Part shown: one piece after another, positions 1-6,170 of the stretch
Position numbering within the stretch: position 1 is the first letter of the stretch
Layout of the letters: every line of letters begins with the position of its first letter
Assembly: GCA_946479435.1 (NCBI GenBank)
Contig: CAMLFX010000122.1
Location: 1 to 6,997, forward strand
From: an uncultured Sphingobacteriales bacterium
GTDB lineage: Bacteria; Bacteroidota; Bacteroidia; Chitinophagales; Chitinophagaceae
DNA length: 6,997 bases
Reading direction: 5' to 3'
Program-made: the position numbers and the translations under genes
The notes under the pieces: generated by a model
Seen by the model: the letters and a program-made list of their open reading frames with translations, nothing else
Told to the model about the DNA's origin: nothing
Databases searched by the model: none

Positions 1-27
1 TATTTATGTAGGTTTACAGAATTAGCA

Positions 28-933
28 ATGCATCCCAAATATTTACACCAAGGTTCTACTATCGGCATTACCTGCCCATCAAGCTATATACCGCTTGAAC
101 AAGTACAATATGCAGCAAGTGTGTTAGAACAAAGAGGATATAAAATCAAGCTGAGCGATACGACCCGGATTCACGACCTATATCTTTCAGGTAATGATGA
201 TGAGCGCTTACAGGATCTACAGCAAATGCTGGACGACCCCAATATTGATGCCATATTAATGGGCAGAGGAGGTTATGGATTAAGCCGTATTATAGACCGT
301 TTAAATTTCGATGCATTCAGAAAGAAGCCTAAATGGATATGCGGTTTCAGCGATATTGTTGTGTTGCTGAATCATATACAGGCTCAATTTGAAATTCCGG
401 TATTACACAGCCCTATGTGTAATGCATACAAGCCCGAGACTATTGGAAGCGATCATTTACAAAGCTTTTTCACTGCTGTAAGTGGAGGCGATCTTTCATA
501 TCCTATAGCTACTCATCCATACAATCGCACAGGTATTTCAGAAGGAATATTGACAGGTGGCAACTTAGCTATTCTTGCACACCTTACCGGTTCTGTATCT
601 GAAGTAAATACTGACGGTAAAATTCTATTTCTTGAAGATGTGGGTGAATACCTGTACAATATTGATAGAATGATGCTGAACCTGAAACGTGCAGGCAAAC
701 TTGATAAGCTGGCAGGCTTAATATTGGGTGGCTTTACCGATATGAAAGACACTACGCGACCATTTGGCCAAACAATTGAAGAGATAATAATGGATAAGGT
801 GCGCGAGTATAACTACCCTGTTTGTTTCAATTTTCCTGTAGGGCACCAGCAGATCAATTATACCCTTTGCTTTGGCGTCAAGCATCAGCTTCACGTACAA
901 GCTACGGATGCTAGCCTTACCTTACTCAAATAA
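28..933 (+). CDS. ldcA: LD-carboxypeptidase (muramoyltetrapeptide carboxypeptidase), peptidase family S66
   Basis: Predicted cytoplasmic serine peptidase that removes the terminal D-alanine from murein tetrapeptides (an L,D bond) during peptidoglycan recycling. The 301 aa length is typical of S66. The N-terminal half carries the family signature GRGGYG (residues 79-84) and GFSDI (106-110), whose Ser108 fits the nucleophile. The C-terminal half has LFLEDVGE (200-207), with Glu203 the likely charge-relay residue, and VGHQ (271-274), with His273 the likely catalytic histidine; order and spacing match the Ser-Glu-His triad of characterised S66 enzymes. There is no signal peptide or membrane segment, as expected for a cytosolic recycling enzyme. 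The ATG at 28 is preceded by no Shine-Dalgarno sequence; the ATG at 6 is followed at once by a stop. A TAGGTTTA at 9-16 is one mismatch from TAnnTTTG and could be a promoter element, weakly. Microcin C-resistance MccF proteins share this fold, so the exact substrate is inferred. Confidence 0.93.
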   Translation: MHPKYLHQGSTIGITCPSSYIPLEQVQYAASVLEQRGYKIKLSDTTRIHDLYLSGNDDERLQDLQQMLDDPNIDAILMGRGGYGLSRIIDRLNFDAFRKKPKWICGFSDIVVLLNHIQAQFEIPVLHSPMCNAYKPETIGSDHLQSFFTAVSGGDLSYPIATHPYNRTGISEGILTGGNLAILAHLTGSVSEVNTDGKILFLEDVGEYLYNIDRMMLNLKRAGKLDKLAGLILGGFTDMKDTTRPFGQTIEEIIMDKVREYNYPVCFNFPVGHQQINYTLCFGVKHQLHVQATDASLTLLK

Positions 934-992
934 CTGTGCGGGCAATAATTTCCACACCACTCATTCATTATCTACTAGTAATGAACTCATTA

Positions 993-1017
993 TATCTCAG
1001 GCTTCATTTTTGAGATA
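993..1017. repeat. Inverted repeat in the carboxypeptidase-yceI spacer
   Basis: TATCTCA (993-999) and TGAGATA (1011-1017) form a perfect 7-bp inverted repeat around an 11-nt loop, in the 123-bp gap between the two genes. It is not followed by a T-run, so it is a poor intrinsic terminator; it could be a weak transcript hairpin or an operator before yceI. CATTTTTG at 1005-1012, one mismatch from the Bacteroidota -7 consensus, lies inside it. Nothing here is decisive. Confidence 0.3.
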
Positions 1018-1056
1018 CCTGTAAGATATTTCGCACTAACCAAAACAAGATCCTTT

Positions 1057-1707
1057 ATGAAACAATTTTTAATTGCATTTGCAGCATGCATTCTCCTGTT
1101 CTCTTGCACCGATGCCCCTAAAGCAGATAAAGCAGACGCTACCGAAGCCCAAATTGTAACACAACCTGCTAATGCAGACTATAAAGCTGACCTGCAACAA
1201 AGTGTTATAGAGTGGATTGGCACCAAGCCGGTTAAAAGGCATCATGGAACTTTAAAACTGGCTGACGGCACACTTGCTTCAGCCAATGGAACCTTATCGG
1301 GCGGCATGTTTACTATTGATATGAATACGTTAACACCCGATGATCAGGATGCAGAAGGTAATACCAAATTACAAGGCCACTTGAAAAGCGAAGACTTTTT
1401 TGATGTGGCTAAATTCCCAACATCTACTTTCGAGATAACTGAAGTGAAACAAGGTGTTAGTGGTAATGATGTAGTAATGAAAGACGCTACGCATACTGTA
1501 ACGGGAAATCTTACCATGAAGGGTGTTACCAAAAGCATCACATTCCCCGCAAAAATTACAATGACAGATAATCAGATTACATCAGACGCTGAATTCAATA
1601 TCGATAGAACGCAATGGAATATCGTATATGGTAATGATAAGGGGCTTGGTGATAAATTTATTCGCCCGGAGGTAAACATTAAATTACACCTCATAGCTAG
1701 TAAATAA
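1057..1707 (+). CDS. YceI-family lipoprotein
   Basis: A 216 aa exported protein with one YceI-like domain, a lipocalin-like beta barrel that in characterised members binds long polyisoprenoid-type lipids. The N-terminus is a lipoprotein signal: Lys2, a hydrophobic stretch, then lipobox LFSC with Cys17 as the predicted lipidated residue. A flexible Ala/Lys/Asp/Gln-rich spacer (about 18-42) precedes the domain (about 45-214). Family-typical segments are the SVIEWIG start (49-55), HLKSEDFFDVAKFPTSTFEI (108-127), VTGNLTMKGVTKSITFPAKI (148-167) and FNIDRTQWNIVYG (180-192). Many proteobacterial YceI proteins are soluble and periplasmic, whereas this one should be membrane-anchored. Which membrane leaflet it faces cannot be told: the residues after Cys17 (TDAPKADKA) are not a clear surface-export signal. 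The gene reads alone, 123 bp after the carboxypeptidase gene, and ends at a strong hairpin. The family is secure; the ligand and physiological role are not known. Confidence 0.93.
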   Translation: MKQFLIAFAACILLFSCTDAPKADKADATEAQIVTQPANADYKADLQQSVIEWIGTKPVKRHHGTLKLADGTLASANGTLSGGMFTIDMNTLTPDDQDAEGNTKLQGHLKSEDFFDVAKFPTSTFEITEVKQGVSGNDVVMKDATHTVTGNLTMKGVTKSITFPAKITMTDNQITSDAEFNIDRTQWNIVYGNDKGLGDKFIRPEVNIKLHLIASK

Positions 1708-1727
1708 GACGCTAAATTCAAATAACA

Positions 1728-1752
1728 AGAGGCGTACAAACTGTACGCCTCT
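1728..1752. terminator. Bidirectional hairpin terminator between yceI and obg
   Basis: AGAGGCGTACA (1728-1738) and TGTACGCCTCT (1742-1752) form a perfect 11-bp stem with a 3-nt loop. It sits in the 49-bp gap between two convergent genes, 20 nt past the yceI stop and 4 nt past the obg stop. Downstream bases on the minus strand (TGTTATTTGAATTT) are T-rich but not a clean U-tract, and those on the plus strand (ATCATTATAGG) are weaker. The hairpin therefore probably ends obg well and yceI at least partly. Confidence 0.75.
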
Positions 1753-1756
1753 ATCA

Positions 1757-2761
1757 TTATAGGTTTGACTCATCATTTATCGCTTCCCAAAGTGCATCTT
1801 TTAAAGGCTGTATACCAAGGTTTGCAGCAGCGGAAATGAAAAGATGCGGAATATCTTTAGGCAACGTAGCGGCGATTTCTTTTTTTAGCTCATCGTCCAG
1901 CATATCGCTCTTACTAATCGCAATCAGCATTCTCTTATTCAGCAATTCAGGATTGTATAGCTCCAGTTCGTTGAGCAATACTTTAAACTCATTTCCATGG
2001 TCGGGGCTATCTGCAGGTATAAGGAATAGCAATACAGAGTTGCGCTCAATATGCCGCAAAAACCTATGACCTAACCCTTTCCCTTCTGCAGCACCTTCAA
2101 TGATACCCGGCAGATCAGCCATCGCAAAAGACCTGTTATCGCGGTAAGAAACTATACCCAACTGAGGCGTAAGTGTAGTAAATGCGTAATCGGCTATTTT
2201 TGGTTTTGCAGCACTTATAGTCGATAGCAATGTTGACTTACCCGCATTAGGGAAACCAACTAACCCAACATCAGCAAGTATTTTTAGCTCTAAAAACTTC
2301 CAGCCTTCAATACCCATCTCACCCGGCTGTGCATATTCCGGTGCCTGGTTAGTGGCAGTAGCAAAATTGCTGTTGCCCAAACCACCACGGCCACCGCGTA
2401 CCCATATCACTTCCTGACCATCTTCTAATATCTCAGCTTCTATCTCTTCAGTCTCTTCATCGCGTGCAACGGTACCAAGTGGCACATCTATAATAATATC
2501 CTTACCATCTTTACCGCTTGAGTTATTTTTATATCCGTTTTGGCCATCTTCTGCCAATACGTTTTTATGGTATCGAAGGTGTAATAATGTCCATAGCTGT
2601 TTATTGCCACGCAATATTATATGCGCACCACGACCACCGTCGCCACCATCAGGGCCCGCCTGGGGATTGAATTTAGTACGCGCAAAATGTGAACTGCCTG
2701 CGCCCCCTTTACCAGAGCGGCAGAAAATGCGTATATAATCTACAAAGTTTCCTTTCTCCAC
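1757..2761 (-). CDS. obg: Obg-family GTPase (ribosome assembly factor), GTG start
   Basis: A 334 aa essential-type GTPase that acts in late 50S ribosomal subunit assembly. The N-terminal Obg fold (about 5-162) has the usual glycine-rich stretches, including [10 protein letters not shown] (36-45) and GGRGGLGN (123-130). The G domain (about 163-330) has G1 GFPNAGKS (169-176), switch I FTT (194-196), G3 DLPG (216-219), G4 SKSD (283-286) and G5 SAA (310-312). G4 has Ser where Asn or Thr is usual ([N/T]KxD). The protein stops right after the G domain, so the C-terminal OCT domain of many Obg proteins is absent; short Obg proteins are usual in Bacteroidota. The start is GTG at 2759-2761: an in-frame TAA lies seven codons upstream, no ATG lies between, and the Obg fold begins immediately ([16 protein letters not shown]). 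Its first G is the last base of the adk stop, suggesting translational coupling. A hairpin terminator follows 4 nt after the stop. Confidence 0.97.
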   Translation of the reverse strand: MEKGNFVDYIRIFCRSGKGGAGSSHFARTKFNPQAGPDGGDGGRGAHIILRGNKQLWTLLHLRYHKNVLAEDGQNGYKNNSSGKDGKDIIIDVPLGTVARDEETEEIEAEILEDGQEVIWVRGGRGGLGNSNFATATNQAPEYAQPGEMGIEGWKFLELKILADVGLVGFPNAGKSTLLSTISAAKPKIADYAFTTLTPQLGIVSYRDNRSFAMADLPGIIEGAAEGKGLGHRFLRHIERNSVLLFLIPADSPDHGNEFKVLLNELELYNPELLNKRMLIAISKSDMLDDELKKEIAATLPKDIPHLFISAAANLGIQPLKDALWEAINDESNL

Positions 2762-3342
2762 TATACAGGTAGCAAATATTTATCTATTTCTTTTGTCAAT
2801 AGAACAAAAGTTTCATCTATCGAGTTGTCACCTTTTATACGCTCCAGTTTACCCTGTGCATTGTAATGGTCGGCAACAGGTTCAGTTTTAGCGTAATACT
2901 CCTTTATGCGTTTAGCTATCACTTCTTCATTATCGTCGCTACGGCCGGATATTGCACCTCTGCCTAAAAGCCTTGTAACCAAATCTTCTTCAGGCACTTC
3001 CAGCGATAATACAAGGTGTATTTCCGTATTTTTAAATTCAAGCAACTTGTCCAATGCCTCAGCCTGTGCTTTGGTGCGAGGAAAGCCATCGAAGATAAAA
3101 CCACGTGCATTTGGTGTTTCATCGATTTTAGAGCTGATCATTCCTATAACTACTTCATCAGGTACCAGTAAACCCTGATCCATAAACTTCTTTGCTTCCA
3201 AACCAAGTGGTGTCTGGCGGGTTACTTCATCACGCAAAAGATCGCCTGTTGATATATGATGCAAACGGTATCCCTTTACTACATTGGCCGACTGTGTACC
3301 TTTTCCACTACCCGGAGGACCAAACAAAATCAAATTGAACAT
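2761..3342 (-). CDS. adk: Adenylate kinase
   Basis: A 193 aa cytosolic enzyme interconverting ATP + AMP and 2 ADP, which keeps adenine nucleotides in balance. It has the P-loop [10 protein letters not shown] (8-17), the AMP-binding segment STGDLLR (31-37), FDGFPRT (84-90) and the LID entry RLLGRG (124-129) leading to GRSDDN (133-138). There is no room for the longer zinc-binding LID insert with its four cysteines, so this is the short-LID form. Length is typical for Bacteroidota. The ATG start at 3340-3342 is supported by the strand beginning [10 protein letters not shown] directly. It lies 90 nt downstream of rluE on the same strand and shares one base with obg (TAGTG). A TATTTTTG motif upstream could give an adk-obg transcript independent of rluE. 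Confidence 0.97.
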   Translation of the reverse strand: MFNLILFGPPGSGKGTQSANVVKGYRLHHISTGDLLRDEVTRQTPLGLEAKKFMDQGLLVPDEVVIGMISSKIDETPNARGFIFDGFPRTKAQAEALDKLLEFKNTEIHLVLSLEVPEEDLVTRLLGRGAISGRSDDNEEVIAKRIKEYYAKTEPVADHYNAQGKLERIKGDNSIDETFVLLTKEIDKYLLPV

Positions 3343-3367
3343 ACTTCTATAAATAATATTAACGCCA

Positions 3368-3375
3368 CAAAAATA
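3368..3375 (-). promoter_or_regulatory. Candidate -7 promoter element for adk-obg
   Basis: The minus strand reads TATTTTTG here, a full match to the Bacteroidota -7 consensus TAnnTTTG. It lies in the 90-nt gap between rluE and adk, 25 nt before the adk ATG, and would give a leader of roughly 18-20 nt. No TTTG or TTG is seen about 19 nt further upstream, so the -33 half is missing. AT-rich spacers give chance matches. Confidence 0.4.
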
Positions 3376-3432
3376 AGGTATTCCCTTTCCTATTACTACT
3401 AAGATGATGAATTAAAATAATGCCAGATAGCT

Positions 3433-4017
3433 TTAATGTAGCAATTTCGCCTTTAGTGTGGCACTTATTTCTATCCACTGTCCGGGTTGTAAGCCATCTA
3501 AATGCACATTGCCAATGCTGTTTCTTATTAATCGCAATACCGGAAAACCAATCGCAGCACACATACGCCTTACCTGCCTGTTTTTACCCTCTGTTATTGT
3601 TAGTTCCAACCATGATGTAGGAATATTCTTTCTAAAACGTATTGGCGGATTTCTATCCGGCACACCAGGTTCATTCTCTAATACAACTGCCTTTGCTTTT
3701 TTCGTTTTGTATTGCTTACCTACTACATTTATCATCACACCATTCTGCAGTTTTTCAATTGCGTCATTAGTTACTTCACCCTCTACTTGTACCCAATAAG
3801 TTTTTGAATGCACAAACTTAGGTTCGAGTAATTGGTGTGTTAATAGTTTGTCGTTAGTAAGTAAAAGCAGCCCTTCGCTATCAAAATCCAATCTGCCCAC
3901 AGGGTAAATATCTTTTTGCAGTTGGGGTAAATAATCCATTAAGGTTTGTTTTTCACCTTCCGGTGAAAATTGACAGAGCACCTGATACGGTTTGTAAAAC
4001 AGAAAATACTTCAACAT
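3433..4017 (-). CDS. rluE: 23S rRNA pseudouridine synthase, RluE-like (RsuA/RluB/E/F family)
   Basis: A 194 aa enzyme predicted to turn a specific uridine of 23S rRNA into pseudouridine; E. coli RluE modifies U2457 near the peptidyl-transferase centre. The catalytic motif is GRLDFDSEGLLLLTND (41-56), with Asp44 the expected nucleophile. Other family segments are FYKPYQVLCQF (7-17), KTYWVQVEG (72-80) and EGKNRQVRRMCAAIGFPVLR (143-162). The PDRNPPIRFRKNIPTSW stretch (120-136) and the following LRLIRNSIG closely resemble E. coli RluE as I remember it, which favours RluE over RluB, RluF or RsuA. The protein starts at the catalytic domain with no S4 RNA-binding domain, also as in RluE. The ATG at 4015-4017 is preceded by a T-run and has no well-placed Shine-Dalgarno. 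It is first in a same-strand run with adk and obg; co-transcription is plausible. The family is secure; the exact target uridine is inferred. Confidence 0.93.
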   Translation of the reverse strand: MLKYFLFYKPYQVLCQFSPEGEKQTLMDYLPQLQKDIYPVGRLDFDSEGLLLLTNDKLLTHQLLEPKFVHSKTYWVQVEGEVTNDAIEKLQNGVMINVVGKQYKTKKAKAVVLENEPGVPDRNPPIRFRKNIPTSWLELTITEGKNRQVRRMCAAIGFPVLRLIRNSIGNVHLDGLQPGQWIEISATLKAKLLH

Positions 4018-4070
4018 AAAAAACTACAACCCTTTGAAACGCTTTGCTGACAAGCTTTATAGAAGACAAT

Positions 4071-4105
4071 AAAAAAAGTCCGACATGTTTTGCAACCGCC
4101 GGACT
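4071..4105 (-). terminator. Rho-independent terminator on the minus strand, downstream of batC
   Basis: Read on the minus strand, AGUCCGGCG (4105-4097) pairs with UGUCGGACU (4085-4077): nine pairs including two G-U wobbles, with an 11-nt loop. Six further U residues follow (4076-4071). The wobbles become C-A mismatches on the plus-strand transcript, which also lacks the U-tract, so the orientation is clear. The stop of batC lies about 170 nt upstream, which leaves an unusually long 3' untranslated tail; the rluE start lies about 55 nt downstream. Confidence 0.8.
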
Positions 4106-4276
4106 CTATAAAGGATGGGTTAGTAAGTACAATCCTATCACAATATTAAAAATAATTTCTCCTACTAAAAAAAATATTTAGAAAAATTTTTCTGCGCGTG
4201 TTGAAAAAATGTGAACAACCTTCTTCTCAAAAATTTTAAAAGCTAAAATCTACAGTTATAAAAACGTTCACTTCCG
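4106..4276. other. AT-rich spacer between batC and its terminator, no gene seen
   Basis: About 170 bp without a supportable reading frame. It holds several A-tracts, a 14-bp perfect palindrome AGAAAAATTTTTCT (4180-4193) and a small inverted repeat AGGAT/ATCCT near 4112-4137. Given the flanking terminator it is probably the 3' untranslated region of the batBC mRNA. It could also hide a small RNA, but no promoter or conserved structure can be shown from this sequence alone. Confidence 0.4.
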
Positions 4277-5023
4277 CTACCAGTCCTTATCAATTTTCAC
4301 AGGAACACCTTTTTCTTTTTGGTGCTTGTCCTGCAATTTTTTCTCTTCTTGCTGCAATGCATTTAGCAATTGCTCGGCCTGTTTTTTTGATAACTTGCTT
4401 GGCTGTGGTTGTGGCTTCTGGTCTTGCTTATCTTGTTTGTCTTTGTTCTGATCTTGCTTATTATTCTTATCCTGATTGTCTTTTCTTTGGTCTTTCTTAT
4501 CCTCTTTATTGTCTTGCTTATCCTTGTCTTTATCCTGATTATTCCTATCGTTTTTCTTGTCTTTGTTTTTATCCTTGCCTTCACCTTGCTGCTTTTTAAG
4601 CATTGCCTGCGCGTACGACAGGTTATATTTTGCATCAGCATCCTGTGGGTTATTACGCAATGCTTGTTTATAAGCGTTTATAGCGTCTTCCCACTTCTGC
4701 TCTTGCATATAAGTGTTACCAATATTGTAGTTAGCGGCCGCTTTCCCATCTTTATCTTTTTCAGCTTTTGCTGTAGCTTCCATCACCTTACGTGCACCCT
4801 CATACTGCTTTTGCTGATACATTGAATTACCAAGATTAAAAAGGCCCGGTGTATAGCCTGGGTTTTTCATCAATGCCTGCTGGTATGCGTCAGTAGCTTC
4901 CTTATACCTTTTCTGGTCATAAAACTTATTGCCTTCGCGTACCAGTTTCTTTTCCTGCGCATGGCTGTTTATAAAAGGAAATATTAGCAGCAGCACTGTC
5001 ATTATATTTTTCACTTGCCTCAT
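4277..5023 (-). CDS. batC: BatC-like TPR protein, exported, with a long charged linker
   Basis: A 248 aa protein of the Bacteroides aerotolerance (Bat) type, predicted to lie outside the cytoplasmic membrane and work with VWA proteins such as BatB; its biochemical role is unknown. A signal peptide is visible: a basic start, the hydrophobic stretch IMTVLLLIFPFI, then likely cleavage after SHA (residue 22). Three TPR-type helical repeats follow: about 25-57, 58-90 and 94-128 (AANYNIGNTYMQEQKWEDAI...), with an extra helix up to about 145. Residues about 149-208 are a low-complexity linker almost entirely Lys, Asp, Gln and Asn with some Arg and Glu. A C-terminal helix (210-238) rich in Gln, Glu and Lys ends in VKIDKDW. 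Its ATG overlaps the batB stop as ATGA, so translation is probably coupled. No second TPR gene (batE) or batD follows. The TPR fold is secure; the BatC name rests on the fold, the partner gene and the tail. Confidence 0.88.
   Translation of the reverse strand: MRQVKNIMTVLLLIFPFINSHAQEKKLVREGNKFYDQKRYKEATDAYQQALMKNPGYTPGLFNLGNSMYQQKQYEGARKVMEATAKAEKDKDGKAAANYNIGNTYMQEQKWEDAINAYKQALRNNPQDADAKYNLSYAQAMLKKQQGEGKDKNKDKKNDRNNQDKDKDKQDNKEDKKDQRKDNQDKNNKQDQNKDKQDKQDQKPQPQPSKLSKKQAEQLLNALQQEEKKLQDKHQKEKGVPVKIDKDW
4400..4579 (-). repeat. Degenerate repeat tract encoding the Lys/Asp/Gln/Asn linker of BatC
   Basis: The DNA for BatC residues 149-208 is made of loosely repeated units. On the plus strand, variants of CTTGCTTATC and CTTTATCCTGATT recur, for example near 4423, 4453 and 4513. 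The mRNA strand is strongly purine-rich. The units are too degenerate for a perfect tandem repeat, but the tract resembles sequence that can change length by slippage or recombination. It also keeps other frames open, which produces spurious ORFs. Confidence 0.6.
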
Positions 5024-6042
5024 GCTGCTTTTGCTTTATTTCTATTTTTTATTTTGGCACCCGATGCTGGCAGCAGCCATTCAAGCATTAGTATTATAAA
5101 TGCTATTGCCAGGAAATACTGGAAATAACTATTGTAATCGGTAAATACAACCGCTCCTAAATTTTTCTGTTCCATTCCGTCCATTTCGTCAGTTAATTTA
5201 CTAGCCAGGCGATCTGTATTCTGCAATAGGCTGTATGTACCATGTCCCGCTGCCGCTATCGATTTTAGTTCTTGTTCATTTAATTTACTTATCACAGGGT
5301 TACCATTCTCATCCAGCTTTACACTTTTAGTTTCAGGGTCGAAGATGGTTGTACCCTGAGGAGACCCTATACCAACCGTGTGAATGATAATTCCGGACTC
5401 CGCAGCTTCTTTTGCTTTTGCTGCTGTTTTCTCGTCATGATCTTCACCATCAGAAATAATAACAAGCGATTTATATTTCTTTTCCTTTTGCGAAAAAGAG
5501 TTCATTGCCAGGTCTATTGCATCGCTTATCACAGTGCCTTGTGTAGGTATCAGATCAGGTTTTACATTTTGCAACATCATCTTCATTGCACCGTAATCTA
5601 TAGTCAATGGTACTTGCAAATAGGCCCTGCCCGCAAAAACCACTAGTGCTACACGATCATTCTTCATTTTATCTATCATGCGGGTTATCAGTTGCTTGGC
5701 ACGTGTTAATCTATCGGGCTGTATGTCTTTTGCCAGCATACTTTTACTTACGTCCAGCGCTACCACCACATCCACGCCTTTACGCTGTACATTTTCGGTT
5801 TTTGCCCCCATCTGCAGGTTGGCCCAACCAATCACTAACATAATGAAGGCAATGCTCAGCAAAACGAACTTTAGTACAAAACGCCCGGGTATAAAACCTT
5901 TCATCTGTTCGTTTATCAGGCGCTCATCTCCCAGTTTTTTTCGTTTGCTTCTGCGCCAATATATATAGGCTATAAAAAGAACAATAAGCACAGGCAACAA
6001 CCCCAGGCCTAATAAATGCGATATATGTTGAAAACGTAGCAT
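5020..6042 (-). CDS. batB: BatB-like membrane protein with von Willebrand factor A domain
   Basis: A 340 aa integral membrane protein of the Bat family. Membrane segments are seen at about 11-28, 57-76 and 308-325, with a basic loop (WRRSKRKK, 29-36) between the first two. The VWA domain (about 90-290) has a complete metal-ion-dependent adhesion site: DVSKS (97-101), Thr170 in PTQGT (166-170) and SDGED (197-201). It should therefore bind a divalent metal and a partner protein. The segments RKGVDVVVALDVSKSML and DIQPDRL, with the C-terminal membrane anchor, resemble BatB more than BatA. The ATG at 6040-6042 directly begins the usual MLRFQ-type N-terminus. It heads the minus-strand pair batB-batC and ends in an ATGA overlap with batC. 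Upstream lies a divergent helicase gene rather than batA or moxR. Bat proteins were first linked to oxygen tolerance and are thought to act in envelope stress; the molecular function is unresolved. Confidence 0.93.
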   Translation of the reverse strand: MLRFQHISHLLGLGLLPVLIVLFIAYIYWRRSKRKKLGDERLINEQMKGFIPGRFVLKFVLLSIAFIMLVIGWANLQMGAKTENVQRKGVDVVVALDVSKSMLAKDIQPDRLTRAKQLITRMIDKMKNDRVALVVFAGRAYLQVPLTIDYGAMKMMLQNVKPDLIPTQGTVISDAIDLAMNSFSQKEKKYKSLVIISDGEDHDEKTAAKAKEAAESGIIIHTVGIGSPQGTTIFDPETKSVKLDENGNPVISKLNEQELKSIAAAGHGTYSLLQNTDRLASKLTDEMDGMEQKNLGAVVFTDYNSYFQYFLAIAFIILMLEWLLPASGAKIKNRNKAKAA

Positions 6043-6056
6043 GAATCTATATGACG

Positions 6057-6086
6057 CAAATTTAATCGCCTGATATATTATTGAAA
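6057..6086 (-). promoter_or_regulatory. Candidate sigma promoter for batBC
   Basis: On the minus strand TAAATTTG (6064-6057) matches the Bacteroidota -7 consensus TAnnTTTG. TTTC (6086-6083), one mismatch from the -33 TTTG, lies 18 nt further upstream, close to the usual spacing of about 19. Transcription would begin near 6050, only about 8 nt before the batB ATG. This supports batB being the first gene of its transcript. Confidence 0.5.
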
Positions 6087-6139
6087 GTATCTAAATTATG
6101 ATTTTTAATTTCTTTAACAGAGGCTTATGTCATATCCAA

Positions 6140-6166
6140 TTGGGAGAAGCAAAAAATGTAGCTTTG
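6140..6166 (+). promoter_or_regulatory. Candidate promoter for the UvrD-type helicase gene
   Basis: TAGCTTTG (6159-6166) matches TAnnTTTG. ATTG at 6139-6142 resembles the -33 TTTG, but the 16-nt spacer is shorter than usual. The motif ends four bases before the ATG at 6171, so if used, transcription would begin at or right by the start codon and the mRNA would be leaderless or nearly so. Confidence 0.4.
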
Positions 6167-6170
6167 CAAT

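Noticed and set aside
2906..3178. Plus-strand frame of 90 codons opposite adk
   Set aside because: It is antisense to conserved adenylate kinase motifs, is low-complexity in Ser and Leu, and has no independent support.
3359..3562. Minus-strand frame of 67 codons overlapping the end of rluE
   Set aside because: It overlaps the conserved C-terminal part of rluE in another frame and has no recognisable features.
4083..4112. Eight-codon plus-strand frame across the terminator hairpin
   Set aside because: Too short to support, and explained by the terminator structure on the other strand.
4180..4193. Perfect 14-bp palindrome as a protein-binding operator
   Set aside because: It is all A/T except for its outer G and C and lies in a spacer full of A-tracts, so chance is likely; kept only as part of the spacer description.
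4400..4579. Possible CRISPR or tandem repeat array
   Set aside because: The repeated units are short, degenerate and in frame with a conserved TPR protein; there are no regular repeats and spacers.
4409..4825. Open plus-strand frame of 138 codons opposite batC, encoding a very hydrophobic protein
   Set aside because: It is the antisense of the Lys/Asp/Gln/Asn codons, whose complements read as Leu, Val, Ile and Phe. The frame is a composition artefact; the TPR gene on the minus strand has clear domain evidence.
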